A stretch of DNA of 27,718 bases, taken from IMG/VR virus record IMGVR_UViG_3300029922_001722, positions 1 through 27,718 of that record. The stretch is one strand, 5' to 3'. Source of the stretch: a virus. The position numbers were made by a program, and so were the translations under genes. Below the pieces are notes generated by a model that saw only the letters and a program-made list of their open reading frames with translations, was not told the origin of the DNA and did no database searches. Below, one piece after another: positions 12,146 through 19,582 of the stretch (the stretch's first letter is position 1; the number at the start of each line of letters is the position of its first letter).

Positions 12146-14569
12146 ATGAAGCAACCTATTCGATTCATGCTTACAGCGGAAGCGGACGGCGCCGAGCTTT
12201 CGCTCGACGAGCAGCAGTCCCGGCTCAATGAGGCTCTGCGCGAGCAGTTCGGCCTGGGCATGGACGGATGCTCGCGCTTCTATCTTTGCGATACCTTCAA
12301 CGATTACATCATCGCGCGCGGTCCGGAAGCGAAGCTCTACCGCATCCCGTACACCATGAAGGGTGACGAGGTGGACTTCGGCGACGCCCAGGAAGTGACC
12401 ACGGCATATGTGCCGGTGGCTGAGGCCTGCGAGTTTATCGCGGCAGAGGGCGACGCGCAGCCGCAGTCAGGCAAATACAAGATTGGCGCGCTCAAGGCCG
12501 GTTGGGGCAACGGCGCCATCAACGGCACATCTGCGCCTCACTACTATCCGCCGGCGTTTGTGGCGATTGTTGCCGAGGCGCTGAACGGCAAGCCTTTCGG
12601 ACGCCGGCATCCCGATCAGCGCGGTCCCGATCCAACGGGCGCCACCGATCCGGACCGTATTGCCGGCTGGCTTGAGGGCGGAGCCTTTGACGGCCAGCGC
12701 GCGATCGCGACGGTCAACCTCTTCACAGCCGAGGCTGCGCTCCGCTCCAGGCTGGACGAGGCGCGGGAGAAGCGCACGATCAACAACTTTGCCGTCTCCA
12801 TGCTGGCATCTGTGGGCTACAAGCCTGGCGTGGTCGAAGGCAAACAGTGCCTGGTGGCGGAGGATCTCGGAACGCTGTACTCCGTGGATCTCTGCGCACG
12901 GGCCGGAGCCGGCGGCGAGTTTTTGACCGCCGCGAGCTTTGCGGCCAACGATATTTCAGCGGCGCAACTACGCGCCGTCAACGCAGCAACCACCGCGATT
13001 GTTCCCAATCGCCCCAACCGCGGCGGCGCTGCCAGCGCTACCGAAGGAGCATTTCCAATGAAGAAGTCCATTCTTCGACTGCTCGAAGCGCTTCGGCAGA
13101 AGAATGCGTCGCGCTGCGCCGAGCTGAGCCTGCAATTTGCCAATACCGCGGAGGCCGATTATCCGGTCTTCATGGAAACAGTGACCACCGCCTTGACCGA
13201 AGCGCCAGACGCCGCGGCCGCAGCCGCAGTGGTAACCGCTGAAGCCGCCACCGCACAGCTTGCCGAGGCTCACAAGATCCAGAGCCGCAACCGCATTGAG
13301 ACCTCGCTTGTCGCATCCAAGCTGCCCAAGCCGGCGCAGGATCTGGCGCGGACTCACCTGGAGTCCGCCCTGGTCGCCGAGGCTGACCTGAAGCAGGAGA
13401 AAATCGACGCGGAGATCACCAGCGTGCGCGCCGCGTTCGCCGCATTCAACACCGTTGGCCGTATCCATCCGGCGGTGAATGTTGCGCTGGACAGCGCCGA
13501 CAAGCTGGCCCTGGCCATGGAAGCGGCCGTGGGCGTCAAGGCGTCGATGACCCAAGGCGTCCCGGCATTCCGCGGGCTGCGCGAGGCCTACCAGACGATC
13601 ACCGGCGACTGGAACCTTGACCGGCTCCGCGGCGGCGGCGGCGGGTTCACCGGCCATGTGCTGGCGTCGGAAGCCGTGCTGACCGGCGACTTCCCCAACA
13701 TCCTGCTCAACAGCATGACCAAGCGGCTGCTGCAGGACTGGGCGGAGCTGGCGCTCGACGGCCTGTCGAACCTGTACACGAAGGCATCCATCAGCGATTA
13801 CAAACTGCAGGATCGCGTGCGTGAAGGATACTTCGGCGAACTGCCGATCGTGAACGAAGGCGCGCCGGGATATACGGAGATTGCTCCGCCTACCGACGAG
13901 CTGGTGACCTACCAGGTACAGAAGCGCGGCAACCTGCTCTCGATCTCCGAGGAGACGATCCGCAACGACGACCTGGGCGCGATCGCACGCTTCCCCGGCC
14001 GCCTGGCGCGGGCCGGCCGCTGGACGCTGAAGAACTACATCACGTCGTTCTTCGCCAACAACCCGAACTACACCGGAGACTCTGTGGCCTGGTTCAACGC
14101 CGGGCATTACAACCTGGGCGCCGTGGCTCTCACGCAGGACGCTCTGATCACGGCCGAGGTTGCGCTGTTGACCCAGACCGAGAAGGACTCCTGTGAACCG
14201 CTGGGGCTTCCGCTCGACTGGCTCATGGTGCCCCCGGCGCTGGCCGCCACCGCGCGCCAGATCAACCAGACCAACACCGCCGGGTCGAACGCATTCTTCC
14301 AGCGTTTCGGCGTGAACAACGAGCGCATCTACGTCAACGAGAAACTGACCGACGCCAACGACTGGTATTACGGGACGAAGCAGGAAAACGCTCCGTTCCT
14401 TGAGATCGGTTTCCTCGACGGCATCGAGAACCCGCAGATCTTCCTGGCCAACCAGCCGACGATCGGCACCCAGTTCACGATGGATGAGCTGCAGTACAAG
14501 GTCAAGATGGTGTTCAACGGCGCCATCATCGACTTCCGCGGCGTGGGCAAGAACGTCGTAGCCGGCTAG
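12146..14569 (+). CDS. Prohead protease-scaffold-major capsid fusion protein (807 aa)
   Basis: Three parts in one frame. Residues 1-300 are a prohead-protease-like domain: GKYKIGALKAGWGNGAING, a likely catalytic His155 (FGRRHPD), a likely Ser218 or Ser222 (NNFAVSMLASVG) and SVDLCARAGAGGEF. Residues 305-470 are Ala/Glu-rich and helical, typical of scaffold. Residues about 470-807 are an HK97-fold capsid subunit (VPAFRGLREAYQTITGDW, QVQKRGNLLSISEETI and onward). Protease-capsid fusions are known in other phages. An excellent SD (GAAGGAG, 8-nt spacer) precedes in-frame Met305, so a 503-aa scaffold-capsid form may also be made. A strong hairpin lies just 5' and another just 3' of the gene. Confidence 0.9.
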   Translation: MKQPIRFMLTAEADGAELSLDEQQSRLNEALREQFGLGMDGCSRFYLCDTFNDYIIARGPEAKLYRIPYTMKGDEVDFGDAQEVTTAYVPVAEACEFIAAEGDAQPQSGKYKIGALKAGWGNGAINGTSAPHYYPPAFVAIVAEALNGKPFGRRHPDQRGPDPTGATDPDRIAGWLEGGAFDGQRAIATVNLFTAEAALRSRLDEAREKRTINNFAVSMLASVGYKPGVVEGKQCLVAEDLGTLYSVDLCARAGAGGEFLTAASFAANDISAAQLRAVNAATTAIVPNRPNRGGAASATEGAFPMKKSILRLLEALRQKNASRCAELSLQFANTAEADYPVFMETVTTALTEAPDAAAAAAVVTAEAATAQLAEAHKIQSRNRIETSLVASKLPKPAQDLARTHLESALVAEADLKQEKIDAEITSVRAAFAAFNTVGRIHPAVNVALDSADKLALAMEAAVGVKASMTQGVPAFRGLREAYQTITGDWNLDRLRGGGGGFTGHVLASEAVLTGDFPNILLNSMTKRLLQDWAELALDGLSNLYTKASISDYKLQDRVREGYFGELPIVNEGAPGYTEIAPPTDELVTYQVQKRGNLLSISEETIRNDDLGAIARFPGRLARAGRWTLKNYITSFFANNPNYTGDSVAWFNAGHYNLGAVALTQDALITAEVALLTQTEKDSCEPLGLPLDWLMVPPALAATARQINQTNTAGSNAFFQRFGVNNERIYVNEKLTDANDWYYGTKQENAPFLEIGFLDGIENPQIFLANQPTIGTQFTMDELQYKVKMVFNGAIIDFRGVGKNVVAG
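13044..13060 (+). promoter_or_regulatory. Internal SD and start codon inside the capsid fusion gene
   Basis: AAGGAG (13044-13049), an 8-nt spacer and ATG 13058-13060 are in frame with the 807-aa protein at Met305, exactly at the protease-scaffold boundary. This would make a nested scaffold-capsid product without protease. The site is as good as the SDs of independent genes here. Confidence 0.65.
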
Positions 14570-14624
14570 GGCTTAGCCGGCGCGATTGCCTTACGCACCC
14601 GCTGCAGGTGAATGCAGCCACGGC

Positions 14625-14652
14625 TGCCGGGCCGAAGCAATTCGGTCCGGCA
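14625..14652 (+). repeat. 12-bp hairpin with GCAA tetraloop after the capsid gene
   Basis: A stem of 12 pairs (one G-U wobble) is closed by GCAA, a GNRA tetraloop that stabilises RNA hairpins. It lies in the 107-nt gap 14570-14676, 25 nt before the next ATG. No T-run follows, so it is unlikely to be a full terminator. It may protect the 3' end of a capsid mRNA. Confidence 0.6.
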
Positions 14653-14676
14653 TTCCAGTAAACAGGAGCGATTCCC

Positions 14677-15252
14677 ATGCAGGACAGTTTCCGCAGAAGC
14701 ACCATCACTCTCCCGCTGCCCGCGCCGCTGGCGGCAAGCAACGGCCAGGTCACCATCATCTCGCCACGCCCACAGCGCATTGTGAGCGCACAGCTCTGCC
14801 TCAGCGACACCGGGGTAGACACACCACACGCCACGGCGTTGGCCACCGCACAGGCCACGCTCACCGCTGACACGGCCGCCGCTGCGATCGCGGATGCGGC
14901 GTATACGGCAAACCCTGCCGGCGTAGGCTTGCTGGCGGCAAAGACGGCTGCAGACGCCCTGGTCGTGACTGACCAGGCGGCGGTTGTGGCCGCACAGGCC
15001 GCTATCACCTCAACCGTGGCGGTCGTGAACGTGAACGGTACGGCGATTACCAACACGGGCGCGCTTTCAATCAAAGCCGCAGCGGCCGGCAAATCCGTGA
15101 GCACAACCATCACCAAGGGGTCCAACCAGTACCCTGGCGGCGCCCGGCTGAACGCCGGCGACGTGGTGACCGTTGACCTGGCCAGCGTGCCGGCGACGAC
15201 CGTGCCCAAGGCCGGATTTGTGTTGCTGGACATCGTTGAGGTGGACGTCTAA
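14677..15252 (+). CDS. Capsid decoration (cement) protein candidate
   Basis: 191 aa, directly after the capsid gene, with AGGAG 6 nt before ATG 14677 (CAGGAGCGATTCCC). N-terminal and C-terminal parts look beta-rich (STITLPLPAPL, GQVTIISPRPQRIVSAQLCL; GGARLNAGDVVTVDLASVPA, AGFVLLDIVEVDV). Between them, about residues 50-110, is a low-complexity Ala-rich helical stretch. A beta domain interrupted by an Ala-rich segment after the capsid gene suggests a decoration or spike protein binding the capsid surface. I see no specific family motif. Confidence 0.55.
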   Translation: MQDSFRRSTITLPLPAPLAASNGQVTIISPRPQRIVSAQLCLSDTGVDTPHATALATAQATLTADTAAAAIADAAYTANPAGVGLLAAKTAADALVVTDQAAVVAAQAAITSTVAVVNVNGTAITNTGALSIKAAAAGKSVSTTITKGSNQYPGGARLNAGDVVTVDLASVPATTVPKAGFVLLDIVEVDV

Positions 15253-15262
15253 CAACAGCCTT

Positions 15263-15316
15263 CAGCTTCTAGCTTCTAGCTCTCAGCTAGAGGCTAGAGG
15301 CTAGGAGCTTGGAGCT
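15263..15316. repeat. Heptamer-based palindromic repeat upstream of the connector gene
   Basis: Two AGCTTCT units and a variant are followed by two AGAGGCT units and a variant. Read as RNA, the left half (CTAGCTTCTAGCTCT) pairs with the right half (AGAGGCTAGAGGCTAG) with G-U wobbles, giving one hairpin. The GGAG used by the next gene (15311-15314) is at its 3' foot. Repeats of this AGCTTCTAGC style recall intergenic repeats of acidobacterial chromosomes (recalled, not searched). Confidence 0.6.
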
Positions 15317-15322
15317 GCACCT

Positions 15323-16063
15323 TTGCCTTTCCCTTACGCCATAGCGGACTTCGCCAACGAGATTCCGAACGTCCTTTCGGATGACGCCAATCGGCTTGGC
15401 GGCCCTACCGGGACTATCTTCCCGGCGCTGGTGGCGCGCGCAATCATCCAGCGTTATTCGGCGGATTCGCCGCTGTGGATCGTAAGCGACATCGAGGGGA
15501 ACAGCACCAACTACATTCCGCTGCCGGTTGCCCCAGGCGAGGGCGACGATCTGCCGGTCTTCGAGCCGAACTTCTCAGTGATCTCACAGATTGAGTTCCC
15601 TATCGGCCAGCAGCCGCCGCAGCTCATTCTCGACTCGGACTTCCGCATCTATCGCGCGCCCGGACAGCCGACGAAGATCCTCATCAACTTCGACACTCCG
15701 GAGCCGGGTGACTCTCTGCGCTGCACCTGGTCCGCCCGTCACCTGGCCGATGGATCCACGGTGCCGGATAAGGACTTCTACGCGGTGGTTGACTTTGCCG
15801 CGAGCCTGGGCGCGGAGCGGCTTGCCAGCTTCTATGTAGGCACGGGCGACTCGACCCTGCAGGCCGACGTGGTGCAGTACCGCTCGAAGTCGGCAGAGAT
15901 GCTGTCCGTGGCCAAGGCGCTGCGCAAGCGCTATTACAACCATATGGGCATCGAAGAAGGCGCAACCGAAGCTGATACCGGCCCGGCCTTCGCAATCGGC
16001 AACCAATATCTGGAGCAAAACTCCGGAGTGGACCGCATGGTCCACAACAAGTATTCGAGGTAA
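15323..16063 (+). CDS. Head-tail connector/adaptor candidate (246 aa)
   Basis: Begins at TTG 15323 with GGAG 8 nt upstream; no ATG is better placed. The N-terminus is helical (YAIADFANEIPNVLSDDANRL, FPALVARAIIQRYSADSPLW), as in head-tail adaptors. The middle is beta-rich (LILDSDFRIYRAPGQPTKILINFDT) and the C-terminal third helical (VAKALRKRYYNHMGIEEG). It occupies the slot of Mu gp36-like or HK97 gp6-like connectors, before a gp10-like gene. Longer than usual adaptors (100-150 aa). Call is by position. Confidence 0.55.
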   Translation: MPFPYAIADFANEIPNVLSDDANRLGGPTGTIFPALVARAIIQRYSADSPLWIVSDIEGNSTNYIPLPVAPGEGDDLPVFEPNFSVISQIEFPIGQQPPQLILDSDFRIYRAPGQPTKILINFDTPEPGDSLRCTWSARHLADGSTVPDKDFYAVVDFAASLGAERLASFYVGTGDSTLQADVVQYRSKSAEMLSVAKALRKRYYNHMGIEEGATEADTGPAFAIGNQYLEQNSGVDRMVHNKYSR

Positions 16064-16066
16064 CCG

Positions 16067-16606
16067 ATGGCCTGGAGCGCGCAAATCCGCGGAGAAGAGA
16101 ATCTGGCGCCCGAGATGCGCGCGGCCTACGAGGCCGGCGTGCAAGCGGGCCTGGAGGCTCTGGGCGTGAAAGGCGCGGAGATGGTGCAGGAGAACATCGC
16201 CACGCCCTATAACGGTCTTCCGCCTGCGGTCTGCTTCGGCAACCTGGCCAGTTCCGTCGCCTCAGAGTTTGTGCGCGATGCTTCGATGGCAACCGAGATA
16301 GTCGGCGTCAGTCCCAATGTTGGCGCAAATGTGTACGCGGCGCCTGTTGAAACCGGCGCGCGCCCGCACTTCCCGCCGGCGTCGGCGCTTGTGCCGTGGG
16401 TGCAGAAGAAGTTTGGCATCGACGATGAAAAGCAGGCCCTGGGCGTGGCCTTTGCTATCAGCAAGAAGATGAGCCAGCGGGGCACGCAAGGGCACTTTAT
16501 GTTTGCCCGCGCGCTGGATTCGCTGGAACCGATGGCCGCGCCGGTGCTTGAACATGAGCTGGCGCTTGCTTTCACGGCGCATGGATTCACGGGGACAATG
16601 GCATGA
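16067..16606 (+). CDS. Tail completion/connector protein, HK97 gp10-like
   Basis: 179 aa, 3 nt after the previous gene. The central block (VYAAPVETGARPHFPPASALVPWVQKKFG begins at about residue 89) is the typical gp10/Mu gpG-like pattern: Y...E.GT..., P.p.L..W..k. A conserved-looking C-terminal part (MSQRGTQGHFMFARALDSL) matches the GT....F...A.. end of that family. Such proteins join the tail to the head. The next start overlaps its end by 4 nt (ATGA). Confidence 0.72.
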   Translation: MAWSAQIRGEENLAPEMRAAYEAGVQAGLEALGVKGAEMVQENIATPYNGLPPAVCFGNLASSVASEFVRDASMATEIVGVSPNVGANVYAAPVETGARPHFPPASALVPWVQKKFGIDDEKQALGVAFAISKKMSQRGTQGHFMFARALDSLEPMAAPVLEHELALAFTAHGFTGTMA

Positions 16607-17067
16607 GCGCATCCGCCGCAATCACCGCTGTCTCAAACCTGCTGAAGACTGTTGCGGGTGTAGGGCCTAACGTCTACTCGATGATCCGCTTCTCGAATGA
16701 CGATGCACTGTTCAAGACGCTCTTTGTGGACGCAACTACGGACCCGGCAGAGCCGATCGTGCGCACCTGGATGGTGAGCCGCGAAGCGAGTCCCGCCCTG
16801 GACCAGGCGATGCAGGCATGGAAGGCGACGCACAACATCGTCATCACCGGCTTCATGAGTTTTCAGGACGGTGTATCGGAGCCCGTGTGGCAGGCACAGA
16901 TCGACGCTATCACCGCAACCTTTGGCGCATTTGCAGACCGCCATCTCGGCGGCTTTGACTGGTCGGGGCCGCCAACGGTTGAGGGCGTGAAACTGGTTTT
17001 TTTTGGCAATGTGCTTTGCCACACGGCGCGCATCATTCACCCGGTTCAGGAATTTCCGCTCAATTGA
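16603..17067 (+). CDS. Tail terminator candidate (154 aa)
   Basis: Overlaps the gp10-like gene by ATGA. N-terminal helix (AAITAVSNLLKTVAGVGPNVYS), central alpha/beta part with RTWMVSREASPALDQAM, and a C-terminal beta segment (VKLVFFGNVLCHTARIIHPVQEF). The position directly before the tail tube gene, the size and the alpha/beta pattern fit the lambda gpU / Mu gp37 tail-terminator group, which caps the tail at the head end. No diagnostic motif. Confidence 0.6.
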   Translation: MSASAAITAVSNLLKTVAGVGPNVYSMIRFSNDDALFKTLFVDATTDPAEPIVRTWMVSREASPALDQAMQAWKATHNIVITGFMSFQDGVSEPVWQAQIDAITATFGAFADRHLGGFDWSGPPTVEGVKLVFFGNVLCHTARIIHPVQEFPLN

Positions 17068-17097
17068 GCGACGCTCTCACGAGCAGAAGGAGCAACC

Positions 17098-18120
17098 ATG
17101 GCAACGACGTTCACCACCCAGAGGTCGATCGCCCGCAATATCGTGCTGAGCGCCAACGCTCAGGAAACGTGGGGCGAGGCACTCGCCGATGCCGCGTTCA
17201 CCTACCGCGCGCGGCCTGAGACATCAGGCTTCGCCAAACAGACGTACGAGAAGGAAACCGACTATCAGTACGCCGGCAAGGGCAGCTCCATGGCCACGGA
17301 GAGCCGCCTGATTACCGAGCAATCGTCCCTGGACCTGAACACGCGCCTTGACGACTTCCTGGCCGGATGGATGTTTGCCTTTTGCCTGGGAACGGAAGTC
17401 TTCACCGCCGGCGCAGTGGGACCGCCGCAACTGCCGAATACCCACGTCTTCACCTGGAAGGATACGGGCGATCCTGCCACGGCGACCAACGCCTACATCG
17501 AGGACACGGCCGGCCTGAAGCGGAAGTGGAGCGACCTCTGCCTTTCGCAGTTGGTGCTCTCCGGCGCCGACAAGGGCTCCATCATGGCAAAGGCAACCTT
17601 ACTGGGCACCGGTGTCGTGATCGACGCGACGATCGCGGATCTGCCTGCGCTGCCCACCGCGCAGTACCTCTACGGCTCCGACTCCATCGTGTCGATCGGG
17701 CCGGTTGGCGCTCCGGTTTCGCTCTCGCCACGCGTGCTGAGCTGGGAAGCCACCTTCGATCACCAGCTCGAACTCTTCCGCGCGGTGGGCTGCGGCACCA
17801 AGCCATACTTCGTGCGCCTGGGCAATCCACTGAACAAGCTGAAGCTGGTGATCGCGGCCGATGGCACTGCGGACGTGCGCACCTGGATGATCAACCAGAC
17901 GCCGCTGGAAGTGAAGATTGCGGGACAGTCCGGAGCGGCAAGCCTGCTGATCGACTATCCCAACGTCATTCTGCCGAACGCGGACCTGGGCGAACAGGAT
18001 AAGTACGTCGCTTACACGGTGCAGCTCGATCAGAACTCGATTCTGCAGCCGGCGGGCGGCGGCGAGTCTGTCACCGTCACCGTGAAGAACACGGATGAGG
18101 CCTACCTGACTGCGGCCTAG
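17098..18120 (+). CDS. Major tail tube protein
   Basis: 340 aa, with AGAAGGAG 6 nt before ATG 17098. Beta-rich with family-like pattern: an N-terminal block FTTQRSIARNIVLSANAQETWGEAL, RPETSGFAKQTYEKETD, a conserved middle (VLSWEATFDHQLELFRAVG) and a C-terminal Ig-like run (NSILQPAGGGESVTVTVKNTDEAYLTA). It lies between terminator and chaperone/tape measure genes, as expected, and is followed at once by a rho-independent terminator, as is common after a highly expressed tube gene. No sheath gene accompanies it, so the tail is non-contractile. Confidence 0.85.
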   Translation: MATTFTTQRSIARNIVLSANAQETWGEALADAAFTYRARPETSGFAKQTYEKETDYQYAGKGSSMATESRLITEQSSLDLNTRLDDFLAGWMFAFCLGTEVFTAGAVGPPQLPNTHVFTWKDTGDPATATNAYIEDTAGLKRKWSDLCLSQLVLSGADKGSIMAKATLLGTGVVIDATIADLPALPTAQYLYGSDSIVSIGPVGAPVSLSPRVLSWEATFDHQLELFRAVGCGTKPYFVRLGNPLNKLKLVIAADGTADVRTWMINQTPLEVKIAGQSGAASLLIDYPNVILPNADLGEQDKYVAYTVQLDQNSILQPAGGGESVTVTVKNTDEAYLTAA

Positions 18121-18137
18121 CGAGTGGCTTTTCTCCA

Positions 18138-18170
18138 AGGGGCGCGGTGGACAGGCGCGCCCCTCTTTTT
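18138..18170 (+). terminator. Rho-independent terminator after the tail tube gene
   Basis: Nine-bp stem AGGGGCGCG/CGCGCCCCT around a 9-nt loop, then CTTTTT. Located 17 nt after the tube gene's stop and 26 nt before the next gene's ATG. Leaky termination here would lower tail chaperone and tape measure levels relative to tube protein. Confidence 0.85.
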
Positions 18171-18195
18171 GAACCGCTGAACCTTGGAGGGCACG

Positions 18196-18933
18196 ATGAA
18201 GAAAAAGACTGAAGAAGTTGAGAATGAAAAGGCGATGCTGCCGCTGGACATGCCGCGCTCCATCACGCTGAAGAGCGGCAAGCATACATTTACCTATCAC
18301 CTGCGCCGGGTGACCTGCGCCGACTGGCTCAGCTACTTCCAGGGCATTGTCAACCAGACCCTGCAGGTGAATGGACAGCGCGAGCAGGTTTTTGAATCCG
18401 ATTCGGCGCTGCTGGAGCTGGTGGACAGCGTTCTTACGGACGTGGAAGGTTACGGCGACATCGGCGCTATGAAGGAGTGGCGCGTGGCTGTGCCTCTCAA
18501 GTACCGCATGGCCGTGGGTATCGCGCTGCTCAGCGTGGGCGTATCCAAAGCCAAGGACATCACGCCCAGCCTCTGCGACCTGGTGGAAGTGACTCTGGAT
18601 GCGACCTGGGCGGTCGGCGGCAAAACGCTCTTCTTCTCCGGCCTGGTGCACCGTTTCCGGCAGCCATCGATTGCCGATCTGAAACGCTTCAATTTTGAGG
18701 CCTCGCGGGTGAAGGTGACGGGATCGGCGAAGGACGGCATCACCGTTTATCCGCCTCACCAGGCAATCGCCATGAAGATCTACGACGATCTGATTGAGAG
18801 CGTGGACGGCTACTCGGTGCATGGAAAGCCGCTGGAAGGCGTGGACGAGATCAAGCGGGAGATGGATGGCGCACACAAGGCCAAGGCGGCGCTTGAACTC
18901 TTTCGCGGCGAAGAAGACGTCACCATCGAATGA
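18196..18933 (+). CDS. Tail assembly chaperone candidate (245 aa)
   Basis: The start is ATG 18196, with TTGGAGGG 6 nt upstream. Acidic and helical overall: a highly charged N-terminus (KKKTEEVENEKAML), then a beta-containing block (PRSITLKSGKHTFTYHLRRV) and helices (AVPLKYRMAVGIALLSVG; LFFSGLVHRFRQPSIADL). The gene follows the tail tube gene, the slot of lambda gpG-type chaperones that guide the tape measure. Its last codons overlap the next start (ATGA), in the -1 frame, but no slippery heptamer was seen, so a GT-style frameshift product is not supported. Confidence 0.6.
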   Translation: MKKKTEEVENEKAMLPLDMPRSITLKSGKHTFTYHLRRVTCADWLSYFQGIVNQTLQVNGQREQVFESDSALLELVDSVLTDVEGYGDIGAMKEWRVAVPLKYRMAVGIALLSVGVSKAKDITPSLCDLVEVTLDATWAVGGKTLFFSGLVHRFRQPSIADLKRFNFEASRVKVTGSAKDGITVYPPHQAIAMKIYDDLIESVDGYSVHGKPLEGVDEIKREMDGAHKAKAALELFRGEEDVTIE

Positions 18934-19295
18934 ACGCCGAGCTGCTGCGCCGCGCGGCCGCCGAGTACTTCAATGAAGGCTTCGTCTATGCAGAGATTCA
19001 CCGCATCCTCGAAAACACACCTCCGGAGAATCGCCAGGCCGCGCGCGATTCGCTGCTGCCGCCGCGCAGCGTTCCAGACGGCTGCTTTATCTGGATCGGC
19101 CACCTTGTCTGGCTGGAACGGGTCCTGGAGATTGCCAATGTGCCTCTCACTGCAGCCGAGGCCGAAGGCTTGCTGGTGCTTCAGCGGGAACGCAATCGCT
19201 TCCAAGCTGGACACCCGCCGTGTCCCAGGTGCGGCATGCCCAACGAACCGCACGCACTCAACTGCCGCGAGTGCATGGCGGAGATCAACCGATAG
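18930..19295 (+). CDS. Small zinc-ribbon protein in the tail chaperone block (121 aa)
   Basis: ATG 18930 overlaps the previous stop. A helical N-terminal part (RRAAAEYFNEGFVYAEIHRIL, WIGHLVWLERVLEIA) is followed by a C-terminal zinc ribbon (CPRCGMPNEPHALNCREC, residues about 99-116). The CxxC pairs are complete, so metal binding is likely. The second chaperone gene of siphophages occupies this slot, but a zinc ribbon is not usual there. It may be a chaperone with added metal-binding end or a regulator. Confidence 0.65.
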   Translation: MNAELLRRAAAEYFNEGFVYAEIHRILENTPPENRQAARDSLLPPRSVPDGCFIWIGHLVWLERVLEIANVPLTAAEAEGLLVLQRERNRFQAGHPPCPRCGMPNEPHALNCRECMAEINR

Positions 19296-19309
19296 GAAGA
19301 GGCACTGAG

Positions 19310-19579
19310 ATGGAAGCTGTTTCGCCAGTCATGCCGGGATCTGAACCAATCGAAATCATCCTTGGCAAAGATCAGCCCGAATATATGCCTCTGCCTGTTG
19401 TCTATCTGAACTCGCCCTCAGTGCCGATGCTGTCGCGCTGGCGGCTCAGCGAGGAAGAGCGCGCGGCGGTGGCTGAAGGCGCGGATATTGTTCTTACGCA
19501 GCTCACATTCGGAGGTTTGTTCCGGCCTGTAAATTTGCAGATTGTTGCGCCGGATGCGATGCCGGCCTTGTTGGAGTAA
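19310..19579 (+). CDS. Small protein before the tape measure gene (89 aa)
   Basis: The start is ATG 19310 with AGGAAGAGG upstream; the frame runs further 5' inside the previous gene without an SD. Sequence: MEAVSPVMPGSEPIEIILGK, a beta-rich first half, then an acidic helix (SEEERAAVAEGADIVLTQLT) and a hydrophobic end (FRPVNLQIVAPDAMPALLE). It lies directly before the tape measure gene. Function unknown; no domain recognised. Confidence 0.65.
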   Translation: MEAVSPVMPGSEPIEIILGKDQPEYMPLPVVYLNSPSVPMLSRWRLSEEERAAVAEGADIVLTQLTFGGLFRPVNLQIVAPDAMPALLE

Positions 19580-19582
19580 GCG

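Noticed and set aside
12968-14107. 379-aa minus-strand frame opposite the capsid gene
   Set aside because: Antisense to a clear protease-scaffold-capsid gene, with no independent support.
17599-18876. 425-aa minus-strand frame opposite tail tube and chaperone genes
   Set aside because: It spans two plus-strand genes and the terminator between them, and shows no family features.
18880-18935. Programmed -1 frameshift joining the two tail chaperone genes
   Set aside because: The second gene is in the -1 frame, but no slippery heptamer is visible and it has its own ATG in an ATGA overlap.
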